DNA from: an uncultured Eubacteriales bacterium | Lineage (GTDB): Bacteria; Bacillota; Clostridia; Oscillospirales; Oscillospiraceae | Length of the DNA stretch: 8,807 nucleotides | Reading direction: 5' to 3' | Assembly: GCA_900546075.1 (NCBI GenBank) | Contig: URBH01000073.1 | Coordinates: forward strand, 1-8,807 | In this document: in pieces, positions 1 through 6,171 of the stretch | Numbering within the stretch: position 1 is the first letter of the stretch | How the letters are laid out: every line of letters starts with the position of its first letter | Translations under genes and position numbers: made by a program | The notes under the pieces: generated by a model | The model's input: the letters and a program-made list of their open reading frames with translations, nothing else | Databases searched by the model: none | What the model was told of the DNA's origin: nothing

Positions 1-1
1 C

Positions 2-1264
2 GCGCAGTGGACATTCTGGAGCCGCAAGGAGGCGCTCCTGAATTATGTCAAGGCTGCCGGTGCCTCGATCGGAGATCTGGAGACTCAGCTCGGCTTCCTC
101 TGGAAAGAACTCGCCGAAAGCTACGCCGCGGTGCTGGCCGTGCTGAAAAAAGCCACCAGCGTGAGACAAGCTTCCGACGCCGTGCTGCTCAAATATGAAC
201 AGCCAAAGGATCAGAGCGCCAGCGTCCAAACGAAGCGGGCCAGCTACGGGCAGACCTACTTCAACAAATACGCTACCAAGACAACCAACGACACACAAGG
301 AGGTAAAACCATGAGCAATAGTTCATTAGTGGACTGCACAGTTTACAGCCCTAACCACAGTGGAAAGAGAACCCACTCGATCGACCGTCTGACGCCGCAC
401 TGCGTAGTCGGCCAGTTATCTGCCGAAACGATCGGCGCCTGCTTTCCTAAAGGCAGGGACGCAAGCTGCAACTACGGGATCGGGTACGACGGCCGCGTCT
501 GCCTGATCGTGGACGAGTGCAACCGGAGCTGGTGCAGCTCCAGCAACGCAAACGACCAGCGGGCGGTGACTATCGAATGTGCGTCCGATGGCGCAGAGCC
601 GTACGCATTCCGCGATGTGGTCTATCAGTCCCTCATTACGCTTTGCGTCGACATCTGCAAACGCAACGGCAAGACCAAGCTGCTCTGGCTGGAGGATAAG
701 GACAAGACGCTTGCCTACACCCCTGCACCGGACGAGATGGTGCTGACCGTACACCGCTGGTTTGCCAACAAATCCTGTCCGGGCAACTGGCTGTACAGCA
801 GGCTGGGCGATCTGGCCGACAAGGTCACCGCCGCGCTGGGCGGTGCAACGGAGCAGCCCGTCACGCCTGTGCAGCCGGAACAGCCGAAGGCGCAGATCTA
901 CCGGGTCCGCAAAGCATGGACAGACGCCAAGTCGCAGGTTGGGGCCTACAAGGTACTGGCCAACGCGAAGAAAAGCGCCGACGCCCATCCGGGCTTCTTT
1001 GTGTTCGATGCTGACGGCAAGGTCGTATACCCGACCGAGCACACAGCAGCGACTCCCGCTGTGCCTTTCCATGTTTGGATCAAGGTCAGCGACCTGAACA
1101 TCCGCAAAGGCCCCGGCACCAACTATGATGCGACCGGGCACTTCACTGGGAAGGGCGTATTCACCATCGTGGCCGTCCAGCCGGGTGAAGGCGCTGCCGC
1201 TGGCTGGGGCCGTCTGAAGTCTGGCGCTGGCTGGATCAGCCTTGACTACGCCACAGTAATCTGA
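2..1264 (+). CDS. Phage lysin: tail lysozyme C-terminus fused to zinc amidase and SH3b (5' partial)
   Basis: This is a peptidoglycan-degrading phage protein whose frame is open from the window edge, so its N-terminus is missing. Residues 1-90 (WTFWSRKEALLNY, FLWKEL, RASYGQTYFNKYA) resemble the end of the tail-type lysozyme domain of clostridial phages. From M104 (position 311) an Amidase_2-like N-acetylmuramoyl-L-alanine amidase follows, which would cut the bond between MurNAc and the stem peptide. Counting from that Met, the likely zinc ligands are H30 (TPHCVVG), H148 (TVHRW) and C156 (KSCPG); the last two are spaced as in T7 lysozyme. A Pro-rich linker leads to a SPOR-like stretch (RVRKAWTDAKSQVGAY) at about 195-245 and an SH3b wall-binding domain (LNIRKGPGTNYD) at about 254-317. 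A terminator follows directly. The domains are well supported; whether the full fusion or mainly the shorter product starting at 311 is made cannot be told from sequence. Confidence 0.9.
   Translation, partial: AQWTFWSRKEALLNYVKAAGASIGDLETQLGFLWKELAESYAAVLAVLKKATSVRQASDAVLLKYEQPKDQSASVQTKRASYGQTYFNKYATKTTNDTQGGKTMSNSSLVDCTVYSPNHSGKRTHSIDRLTPHCVVGQLSAETIGACFPKGRDASCNYGIGYDGRVCLIVDECNRSWCSSSNANDQRAVTIECASDGAEPYAFRDVVYQSLITLCVDICKRNGKTKLLWLEDKDKTLAYTPAPDEMVLTVHRWFANKSCPGNWLYSRLGDLADKVTAALGGATEQPVTPVQPEQPKAQIYRVRKAWTDAKSQVGAYKVLANAKKSADAHPGFFVFDADGKVVYPTEHTAATPAVPFHVWIKVSDLNIRKGPGTNYDATGHFTGKGVFTIVAVQPGEGAAAGWGRLKSGAGWISLDYATVI
298..313 (+). promoter_or_regulatory. Internal ribosome binding site and ATG for a shorter amidase-SH3b product
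   Basis: AAGGAGG sits seven bases before an in-frame ATG at 311, exactly at the junction between the lysozyme-type domain and the amidase. The product starting there would be 317 aa and would begin MSNSSLV, which matches how stand-alone clostridial phage amidases commonly start (from memory). Internal starts in endolysin genes are known in other phages. Either this start gives a second product, or it is the true gene start and the upstream frame belongs to a gene whose stop is missing here. Confidence 0.6.
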
Positions 1265-1277
1265 TACCGATTCATTC

Positions 1278-1313
1278 TACCCTCCGGGATTTTTTCTCGG
1301 AGGGTAATTTTTT
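1278..1313 (+). terminator. Intrinsic terminator after the lysin
   Basis: A perfect 9-bp stem (TACCCTCCG at 1278-1286 with CGGAGGGTA at 1298-1306) closes an 11-base loop, and a run of six T follows at 1308-1313. It begins 14 bases after the lysin stop codon and separates the lysis gene from the recombinase operon. Confidence 0.9.
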
Positions 1314-1319
1314 ATATCA

Positions 1320-1347
1320 AAATGGGTCATCAAAACGCCACCCATTT
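1320..1347. repeat. 8-bp inverted repeat upstream of the HTH gene
   Basis: AAATGGGT at 1320-1327 and ACCCATTT at 1340-1347 are perfect reverse complements with a 12-base spacer. It lies about 40 bases before the start of the HTH gene. It could be an operator for that protein or a weak second hairpin after the terminator. I see no convincing -35/-10 pair beside it. Confidence 0.4.
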
Positions 1348-1384
1348 CTCCGTAGTATGAAATAACAGCTTTGAGGTGTCTGCC

Positions 1385-1792
1385 ATGACTACGGAAGAAA
1401 TCAGGATCATCAACGACCTCCAGTCGCAGGGGCTGGGGTATAAGAAAATAGCAGGGCTCACGGGCCTGCCCGTCAACAGCGTCAAAACATACTGCCGCAG
1501 GCACCCGGTCGAGGGCGCGGCACCGAAGGAGGAGCAGGCGTTCTGCCGTGGCTGCGGAAAGCCGATCAAGCGCATCCCGCAGGCAAAGCCCCGTCAGTTC
1601 TGTTCTGACGCTTGCCGCCTGCGCTTCTGGAACAGCCACCGGGAGCAGGTCAACCACAAGACCGTCTACACCTTCCGCTGCCCGTATTGTGGCCGGGAGT
1701 TTCAGAGCTTCGGCAATCCCAACCGAAAATACTGCTCCCGCGAGTGTGTGGCCAACGCCAGACGGAAAGGCGGTGACGGCGATGGACGCTGA
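1385..1792 (+). CDS. HTH and double zinc-finger DNA-binding protein (often labelled sigma-70-like)
   Basis: This 135-aa protein begins with a helix-turn-helix at about residues 4-40 (IRIINDLQSQGLGYKKIAGL, then LPVNSVKTYCRR), like the HTH of sigma region 4 or resolvases. Two four-cysteine zinc-finger-like units follow: C54/C57/C73/C77 and C99/C102/C117/C121, the second ending in KYCSREC. Similar proteins are common beside serine recombinases in clostridial prophages, where databases often call them RNA polymerase sigma-70 subunits. It lacks sigma region 2, so it is not a full sigma factor. The ATG at 1385 is chosen because GAGGTG at 1373-1378 sits six bases before it; a GTG at 1376 overlaps that site. 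Its end overlaps the next gene by 11 bases. A role as operon regulator or recombination directionality factor is inferred from position only. Confidence 0.85.
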   Translation: MTTEEIRIINDLQSQGLGYKKIAGLTGLPVNSVKTYCRRHPVEGAAPKEEQAFCRGCGKPIKRIPQAKPRQFCSDACRLRFWNSHREQVNHKTVYTFRCPYCGREFQSFGNPNRKYCSRECVANARRKGGDGDGR

Positions 1793-2021
1793 CTACCGGG
1801 CCAGCCTTGTCGCTTACAGGACCGCGATGTCGCTTGCCGAGGGTATGCTTCACGAGGGAATTATCACCGAGAAAGACTACGGCAAAATTGATAGAATAAT
1901 CGCCAATAAGTACGGCCTATCTTTGTCCAGTATATGCTGCAGAAATCCGTTGATAGTGTCCCGAAACAGAGCTAATATGCGACACAATGAAGGAGGTGAA
2001 GCAAGTGGAACGGACGATTAA
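1782..2021 (+). CDS. Small SHOCT-like protein
   Basis: This 79-aa protein contains a SHOCT-like short helical unit at about residues 16-51 (MSLAEGMLHEGIITEKDYGK, then IDRIIANKYGLS). It has no signal peptide and no membrane segment. Its ATG lies inside the end of the HTH gene (11-base overlap), and its last codons overlap the start of the first recombinase, so it should be translated by coupling. SHOCT-like proteins of this kind recur directly before serine recombinases in clostridial mobile elements. SHOCT domains are often thought to mediate oligomer or nucleic-acid contacts, but no molecular role is established. The tail after about residue 54 (RNPLIVSRNRANMRHNEG) looks unstructured and may exist mainly because the frame runs through the next gene's ribosome binding site. 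Confidence 0.8.
   Translation: MDADYRASLVAYRTAMSLAEGMLHEGIITEKDYGKIDRIIANKYGLSLSSICCRNPLIVSRNRANMRHNEGGEASGTDD
1990..2007 (+). promoter_or_regulatory. Ribosome binding site that decides the first recombinase start (GTG)
   Basis: AAGGAGGT at 1990-1997 is a near-perfect Shine-Dalgarno sequence seven bases before GTG at 2005. An in-frame ATG at 1987 would place that sequence inside the coding region and has no good ribosome binding site of its own, so GTG 2005 is preferred. Confidence 0.7.
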
Positions 2022-3306
2022 AAAGGTCGATTTCTTGGCCCGCCGGCGCATTGATGTGCTTCGGGTCGCGGCCTACGCCAGAGTGTCCACCGGGAAGGAC
2101 GCCATGCTGCATTCGCTCTCCGCGCAGGTCAGCTACTACAGCGGCCTGATCCAGCGGCACCCCGGCTGGCTCTACTGCGGCGTCTACGCTGACGAGGCCC
2201 TGACGGGTACGAAAGACAGCCGGGACAATTTCCAGCGCCTGCTTGACTCCTGCCGCCGTGGAGAGCTGGATATGGTCATCACGAAGAGCATTTCCCGTTT
2301 CGCCCGGAACACCGTCACGCTGCTGGAGTCGGTCCGGGAGCTGAAGGAGCTGGGCGTAGACGTTTTCTTCGAGGAGCAGAACATCCACACCATGAGCTCG
2401 GACGGCGAGCTGATGCTGACGATCCTCGCGTCCTACGCGCAGGAAGAGAGCCGCTCGGCCAGCGAGAATCAGAAGTGGCGGGTCCGCAAGGGCTTTGAAA
2501 AGGGAGAGCTTCTCAACTGGCGTTTCATGCTGGGCTACAACATTACGAGGGACGGCATCACGGTCAACCCGGAGGAAGCGGAAATAGTCCGCGAGGTCTT
2601 CCGGCGATTCATCGACGGTGAGAGCATGAACGCCATTGCCGCCGACATGAACGGACGCGGCGTCACAGGTGTTTTTGACGGGCGCTGGTCTCCCCAGCAG
2701 CTCCGGCAGCTCCTCTCCAACGAGAAGTACACCGGGAACGCGCTGCTCTGGAAGCACTTCCGCAATAACCACATCGAGAAGAAGAAAACGGTCAATCGCG
2801 GGGAGCTCCCCATGTTCTATGCAGAGGAGACGCACCCCGCGATTATTGACGCCGCCACCTTCGCAGCGGCAAAGGCCCGGCTGGACGAAATCGCCGCCAT
2901 GACCGCACAGCGCTCCCGGCCTACGCGATGCGCCTTTTCCGGGATCATCACCTGCGGTCAGTGCGGCGGGACCTACAAGCGGATCAAGAATCATAAATAC
3001 CACGCTTGGAACTGCGGAGCCTACGCGCAGTTAGGCAAGGCAGGCTGCGCTGGCCTGCAGATCCGAGAGGACGTGCTCCAGCAGGCAGCGGCTGACGCCT
3101 TGGGCCTTGCCGCCTACGACGAGGAGGTTTTCCGGGACCGCATCGCTTCGGTGATCGCCGGGGCTGACCACATCCTGACATTCCGCTTCCGGGATGGCCG
3201 CACCGCCGAGGTCAAATGGGAAACCCCGTCCCGCGCCGGAAGCTGGACCCCGGAGATGAAAGCGGCGGCTGCGGAGCGCACGAGACGGCAAAGGAGGAAA
3301 TCATAA
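2005..3306 (+). CDS. Large serine recombinase 1 (site-specific recombinase, no long coiled coil)
   Basis: This 433-aa enzyme would cut and rejoin DNA at attachment sites through a phosphoserine link. The resolvase-type catalytic domain spans about residues 20-165, with YARVST giving nucleophile S28, then KSISRFARN and YAQEESRSASEN. A Recombinase domain follows at about 175-290 (EEAEIVREVFRRFIDGESMN, then LLSNEKYTGNALL). A zinc ribbon has C317/C320 and C337/C348. Only about 85 residues follow the ribbon, ending in a basic tail, and no long heptad coiled coil is visible. That makes it shorter than typical large serine integrases such as TndX or phiC31 Int. Start: GTG at 2005, with ATG 1987 as the alternative. 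It overlaps the SHOCT gene by 17 bases and touches the next recombinase as TAATG. It probably works with the second recombinase. Confidence 0.92.
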   Translation: MERTIKKVDFLARRRIDVLRVAAYARVSTGKDAMLHSLSAQVSYYSGLIQRHPGWLYCGVYADEALTGTKDSRDNFQRLLDSCRRGELDMVITKSISRFARNTVTLLESVRELKELGVDVFFEEQNIHTMSSDGELMLTILASYAQEESRSASENQKWRVRKGFEKGELLNWRFMLGYNITRDGITVNPEEAEIVREVFRRFIDGESMNAIAADMNGRGVTGVFDGRWSPQQLRQLLSNEKYTGNALLWKHFRNNHIEKKKTVNRGELPMFYAEETHPAIIDAATFAAAKARLDEIAAMTAQRSRPTRCAFSGIITCGQCGGTYKRIKNHKYHAWNCGAYAQLGKAGCAGLQIREDVLQQAAADALGLAAYDEEVFRDRIASVIAGADHILTFRFRDGRTAEVKWETPSRAGSWTPEMKAAAAERTRRQRRKS

Positions 3307-4892
3307 TGGCAAAGGCAGTACGGTCGGTGACCATGATCCCGCCGACAATCAATCCGCTGACGCGGCAGTCCTTCGTGGCGGCGGTGAAGCGCAGGGCCGC
3401 AGGCTACGCCAGAGTGTCCACGGACAGCGACGAGCAGTTCAGCAGCTACGAGGCGCAGATCGACTACTACACGCAGTACATCAAGGCCCATGATGATTGG
3501 GAGTTCGTGAAGGTGTACACCGACGAAGGCATCTCCGGCCTGAACACCAAAAAGCGCGACGGCTTCAATGAGATGATCGCTGATGCGCTGGCCGGGAAGC
3601 TGGACCTGATCGTCACGAAGAGCGTGAGCCGCTTTGCACGGAACACCGTGGACAGCCTGACCACCATCCGGCAGCTCAAGGAACACGGCGTAGAGGTCTA
3701 TTTCGAGAAGGAAAACATCTGGACCTTTGACGGGAAGGGTGAGCTGCTGCTGACAATCATGTCCTCGCTGGCGCAGGAAGAGAGCCGCTCCATTTCCGAA
3801 AACGTCACATGGGGCCAGCGGAAACGCTTTGCAGACGGCAAGGTGTCCATGCCCTACAAGCAGTTCCTCGGCTATGAGAAAGGCCCGGACGGGCTCCCGA
3901 AGGTGGTGCCGGAGCAGGCCGAAACGGTCCGCTACATCTACGATCTGTTCATGAGCGGCAAGACCATCACGGCGATTACCAAGCAGCTCACTGCCGAGGG
4001 CGTCCTCACACCGGGACGTAAAGAAAAGTGGGTCGGCAGGACGGTCGAGAGCATTCTGACCAACGAGAAGTACAAGGGCGACGCTCGGCTGCAGAAGCGC
4101 TTCACCGTGGATTTCCTGCAGAAGAAAATGAAGGTCAACGAGGGTGAGGTCCCGCAATACTATGTGGAGAACAGCCATGAGGCCATCATCGACCCGCTCC
4201 TGTTCGACCGGGTGCAGGAGGAGCTGGCGCGGCGAAAGACGCTGGGCCGGAGCTACAGCGGCAAGAGTATTTTTTCCTGCCGCCTGATCTGCGGCGATTG
4301 CGGCCACTACCTCGGCTCGAAGGTCTGGAACAGCACCAGCAAATACCGCCGCGTGATCTGGCAGTGCAATTACAAATTCAAGGGCGAGTGCAAGTGCGGC
4401 ACCCCGCACCTGACGGAGGAGGTCATCAAGGCCAAGTTCCTCGAAGCCTACAGCCAGCTTCTCCCGGAGCGGGACCGCCTGATTGAGGACTGCCGGATCA
4501 TGCAAGCGGCCCTGACGGATGTGACCGATATCGACCGGGAGACGAAGGAGCAGATCCAAGAGCTGGAAGTGGTGTCGGAGCTCATCAAACGCTGCGTCGA
4601 TGAGAACAGCAGCACCGCGCTGGATCAGGACGAGTACCTTGTCCGGTACAACGGGCTGGTGGATCGCTACGAGAAGGCAGAGAGCCGGGTCCGGGAGCTG
4701 GAGAAGCAGCGCACCGAGCGGATGGCTAAAGCAGACGCCATCGGCGCATTCATGTTCCGGCTCCGGGAGCTGGACCAGCCGCTGGAGCATTTCGACGAGC
4801 GGCTCTGGCTTGAAGTCATCGACAGCGTGACCGTTCACCGGGACAGCGGCCTGACCTTCAAGTTCCAGAACGGCAAAGAGGTCCGGCTATAA
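3306..4892 (+). CDS. Large serine recombinase 2 (integrase-type, with coiled coil)
   Basis: This 528-aa serine recombinase has its catalytic domain at about residues 30-180 (YARVST with nucleophile S38, KSVSRFARN, LAQEESRSISEN). A Recombinase domain spans about 190-310 (EQAETVRYIYDLF, ILTNEKYKGDARL). The zinc ribbon uses C329/C332 with C354 and C362 or C364; C325 also lies close. A charged coiled-coil region at about 385-490 (for example YEKAESRVRELEKQRTERMA) precedes the end. Full length and coiled coil suggest it can form synapses as an integrase does. The ATG shares one base with the previous stop (TAATG), behind AAAGGAGG, so the two recombinases are translationally coupled. It is clearly paralogous to the first, but the N-terminal extensions differ. 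A hairpin terminator follows, so it ends the element's operon. Recombinases of this type usually act at an attachment site close to their own gene. Confidence 0.93.
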   Translation: MAKAVRSVTMIPPTINPLTRQSFVAAVKRRAAGYARVSTDSDEQFSSYEAQIDYYTQYIKAHDDWEFVKVYTDEGISGLNTKKRDGFNEMIADALAGKLDLIVTKSVSRFARNTVDSLTTIRQLKEHGVEVYFEKENIWTFDGKGELLLTIMSSLAQEESRSISENVTWGQRKRFADGKVSMPYKQFLGYEKGPDGLPKVVPEQAETVRYIYDLFMSGKTITAITKQLTAEGVLTPGRKEKWVGRTVESILTNEKYKGDARLQKRFTVDFLQKKMKVNEGEVPQYYVENSHEAIIDPLLFDRVQEELARRKTLGRSYSGKSIFSCRLICGDCGHYLGSKVWNSTSKYRRVIWQCNYKFKGECKCGTPHLTEEVIKAKFLEAYSQLLPERDRLIEDCRIMQAALTDVTDIDRETKEQIQELEVVSELIKRCVDENSSTALDQDEYLVRYNGLVDRYEKAESRVRELEKQRTERMAKADAIGAFMFRLRELDQPLEHFDERLWLEVIDSVTVHRDSGLTFKFQNGKEVRL

Positions 4893-4906
4893 CCCCGGAG
4901 AACAGT

Positions 4907-4938
4907 AATGCCCACAGGCTTCACGGCTTGTGGGCATT
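4907..4938 (+). terminator. Hairpin terminator after the recombinase operon
   Basis: A 13-bp stem pairs 4907-4919 (AATGCCCACAGGC) with 4926-4938 (GGCTTGTGGGCATT region), with one G-U pair and a six-base loop. The downstream tract is T-rich but interrupted (TTTCTTACTCTTCTCTT). It begins 15 bases after the stop codon of the second recombinase. Confidence 0.8.
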
Positions 4939-4966
4939 TCTTACTCTTCTCTTGATGCCTCTGCTG

Positions 4967-4975
4967 TGCTATAAT
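4967..4975 (+). promoter_or_regulatory. Extended -10 promoter for the downstream operon
   Basis: TGCTATAAT is a perfect extended -10 element (TGnTATAAT). No good -35 box lies 16-18 bases upstream; TTGATG at 4952 is too close. This fits extended -10 promoters, which need little -35. Transcription would start near 4982 and give a leader of about 105 bases before the ATG at 5089. The leader has only a weak 4-bp stem (GTCC 5003-5006 with GGAC 5015-5018 around a T-run). Nothing else is recognisable in 4976-5070. Confidence 0.55.
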
Positions 4976-5088
4976 AAGGCAACACATATTTTTCATAATA
5001 GAGTCCGTTTTTTTGGACACCTTATATGATACTCTTTAAGTGGGCAGCGGGAATGGAAAATGGATTTCTATGAGGGAGGGTAGCTCGA

Positions 5089-5553
5089 ATGGATACTGGT
5101 ATTAAGCCGGGAATGATGAAATACTGCGTGATCGGTAATATAGTCATGGAACACCAGAACGATGAGGGAAAAACCCTATACGGGACCGCCTCTTTTCCGG
5201 GCGGGAGAAAAGTTTATATCAGCCGCCGCTTATGGGGCGATGAAGTTACCGTTATGGGCCTGAATAGATTTAAGAGCAGGTATGTGACTGAAAGGGTCCC
5301 ACTGGCGTTGATTGAGAACATCCGATTCTCGAAAACCTTTGACCCCAAAGTACTTGAGCTCATGATAAACACAGACGAATTCCCCGACATGTGGTGGCGT
5401 TATAAGGACGAAGATAAAACCGGGGCTGCTGAATATGCCGAAATCCTTAAACGTGTTCAGGCTGGAGACAAGGAAGCCCTTGAGCAATACAACAGGGATG
5501 TAATGGAGCGGTTTTATTGGCACCCGATATGGGAGGAGCAACATGAATCCTAA
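5089..5553 (+). CDS. Conserved-type hypothetical protein, first gene of the accessory operon
   Basis: This 154-aa protein is soluble in appearance, with no signal peptide or membrane segment, and I cannot assign it to a named family. The first half looks beta-rich (KYCVIGNIVMEH, YGTASFPGGRKVYISRRLWG, DEVTVMGLNRFKSRY). The second half has PLALIENIRFSKTFDPKVLE, an aromatic stretch DEFPDMWWRYKDEDK, and a helical C-terminus. I have a faint memory of similar clostridial hypothetical proteins but no function for them. GGGAGG at 5075-5080 is eight bases before the ATG, so the start is well supported. Its end overlaps the next gene by 11 bases, and it is the first gene after the extended -10 promoter. 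GC content is clearly lower than in the recombinase genes. Confidence 0.82.
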   Translation: MDTGIKPGMMKYCVIGNIVMEHQNDEGKTLYGTASFPGGRKVYISRRLWGDEVTVMGLNRFKSRYVTERVPLALIENIRFSKTFDPKVLELMINTDEFPDMWWRYKDEDKTGAAEYAEILKRVQAGDKEALEQYNRDVMERFYWHPIWEEQHES

Positions 5554-6130
5554 ACTTGAAGCTTTTATGGGCAGAATCGAAAGCGATGAGCTCAAAACTG
5601 CCTGTGTATACGAACTAATCGACATTTACTATCAATGTGTTATCGGCAAAATCGATGAGATGGATGCCGATGACGAGCGTGAATATGAAGATCTCCCGTT
5701 CCCGGATGAATTCCTCCACCCTGTGGAGGATAGGAAGAGTGGGATCGGAGCTGCGTTGAAGCGGCTACTGGATTTAGAGTATGACGTTGACGTGCCGCAG
5801 GGTGGTTTCAATGCGCTTATGCTTGCTGTTGGCGAAGGTGACGCGCCGATGGCCCACTTCCTCATTCAACACGGCGCTGATGCAAATTCGTGGCCGGAAA
5901 TGGGCGAGGAGCCTTCATTGGGGGAAGGCAATTACTACCTCGATGATATAGATATTCATTTTATGAACGAGTGCTTTGCAAATGACAGGGACGAAGATTA
6001 TCTCAGAGCCCTGCATCGTACAGCTCTCGTGTTGGTAGAAGATGCGAATCTTGGACCATATAGTGGATATAGCCTCAAGATTGACGAAGAGGGGCAGGTT
6101 TCTTTGGGGCCAGCGAAAGTAAAGTTTTAA
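5543..6130 (+). CDS. Small acidic ankyrin-repeat protein
   Basis: This 195-aa protein has one clear ankyrin-type unit at about residues 89-118 (FNALMLAVGEGDAPMAHFLI, then QHGADANSW). A weaker helical unit lies before it at 67-86 (GAALKRLLDLEYDVDVP). The N-terminus is a helical acidic region (DEMDADDEREYEDLPFPDEF). The C-terminal 50 residues include a helix (LRALHRTALVLVEDA) and a short beta tail (YSLKIDEEGQVSLGP). Ankyrin repeats usually bind other proteins, so it may be an adaptor or an immunity-type inhibitor; the sequence does not show which. GGGAGGAG lies just before the ATG, which overlaps the previous gene by 11 bases. The 41-base gap to the next gene holds no terminator, so cotranscription is likely. 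Confidence 0.83.
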   Translation: MNPKLEAFMGRIESDELKTACVYELIDIYYQCVIGKIDEMDADDEREYEDLPFPDEFLHPVEDRKSGIGAALKRLLDLEYDVDVPQGGFNALMLAVGEGDAPMAHFLIQHGADANSWPEMGEEPSLGEGNYYLDDIDIHFMNECFANDRDEDYLRALHRTALVLVEDANLGPYSGYSLKIDEEGQVSLGPAKVKF

Positions 6131-6171
6131 GCAAGACAGGATTATGTCGTAAATGGCTTTGAGGGATAGAG

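Noticed and set aside
416..1141. Minus-strand open frame of 241 codons opposite the amidase
   Set aside because: The plus-strand frame has zinc ligands and an SH3b domain; the antisense translation has no coherent domain.
1385..1792. Calling this gene an RNA polymerase sigma-70 factor
   Set aside because: Only a short HTH resembles sigma region 4; the protein is 135 aa, lacks region 2, and carries two zinc fingers instead.
1972..3003. Minus-strand open frame of 343 codons opposite the first recombinase
   Set aside because: It mirrors the recombinase gene, has no motif, and lacks a credible ribosome binding site.
3114..4838. Long minus-strand open frame of 574 codons across both recombinase genes
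   Set aside because: It is antisense to two strongly supported recombinases, its translation has no recognisable motif, and long antisense frames are expected opposite GC-rich coding DNA.
5003..5018. Riboswitch or attenuator in the leader of the accessory operon
   Set aside because: Only a 4-bp stem around a T-run is visible; no larger conserved fold or leader peptide can be supported.
4893..5088. tRNA gene serving as attachment site
   Set aside because: No tRNA-like cloverleaf, anticodon arm or TTCGA-type T-loop was seen here or elsewhere in the window.
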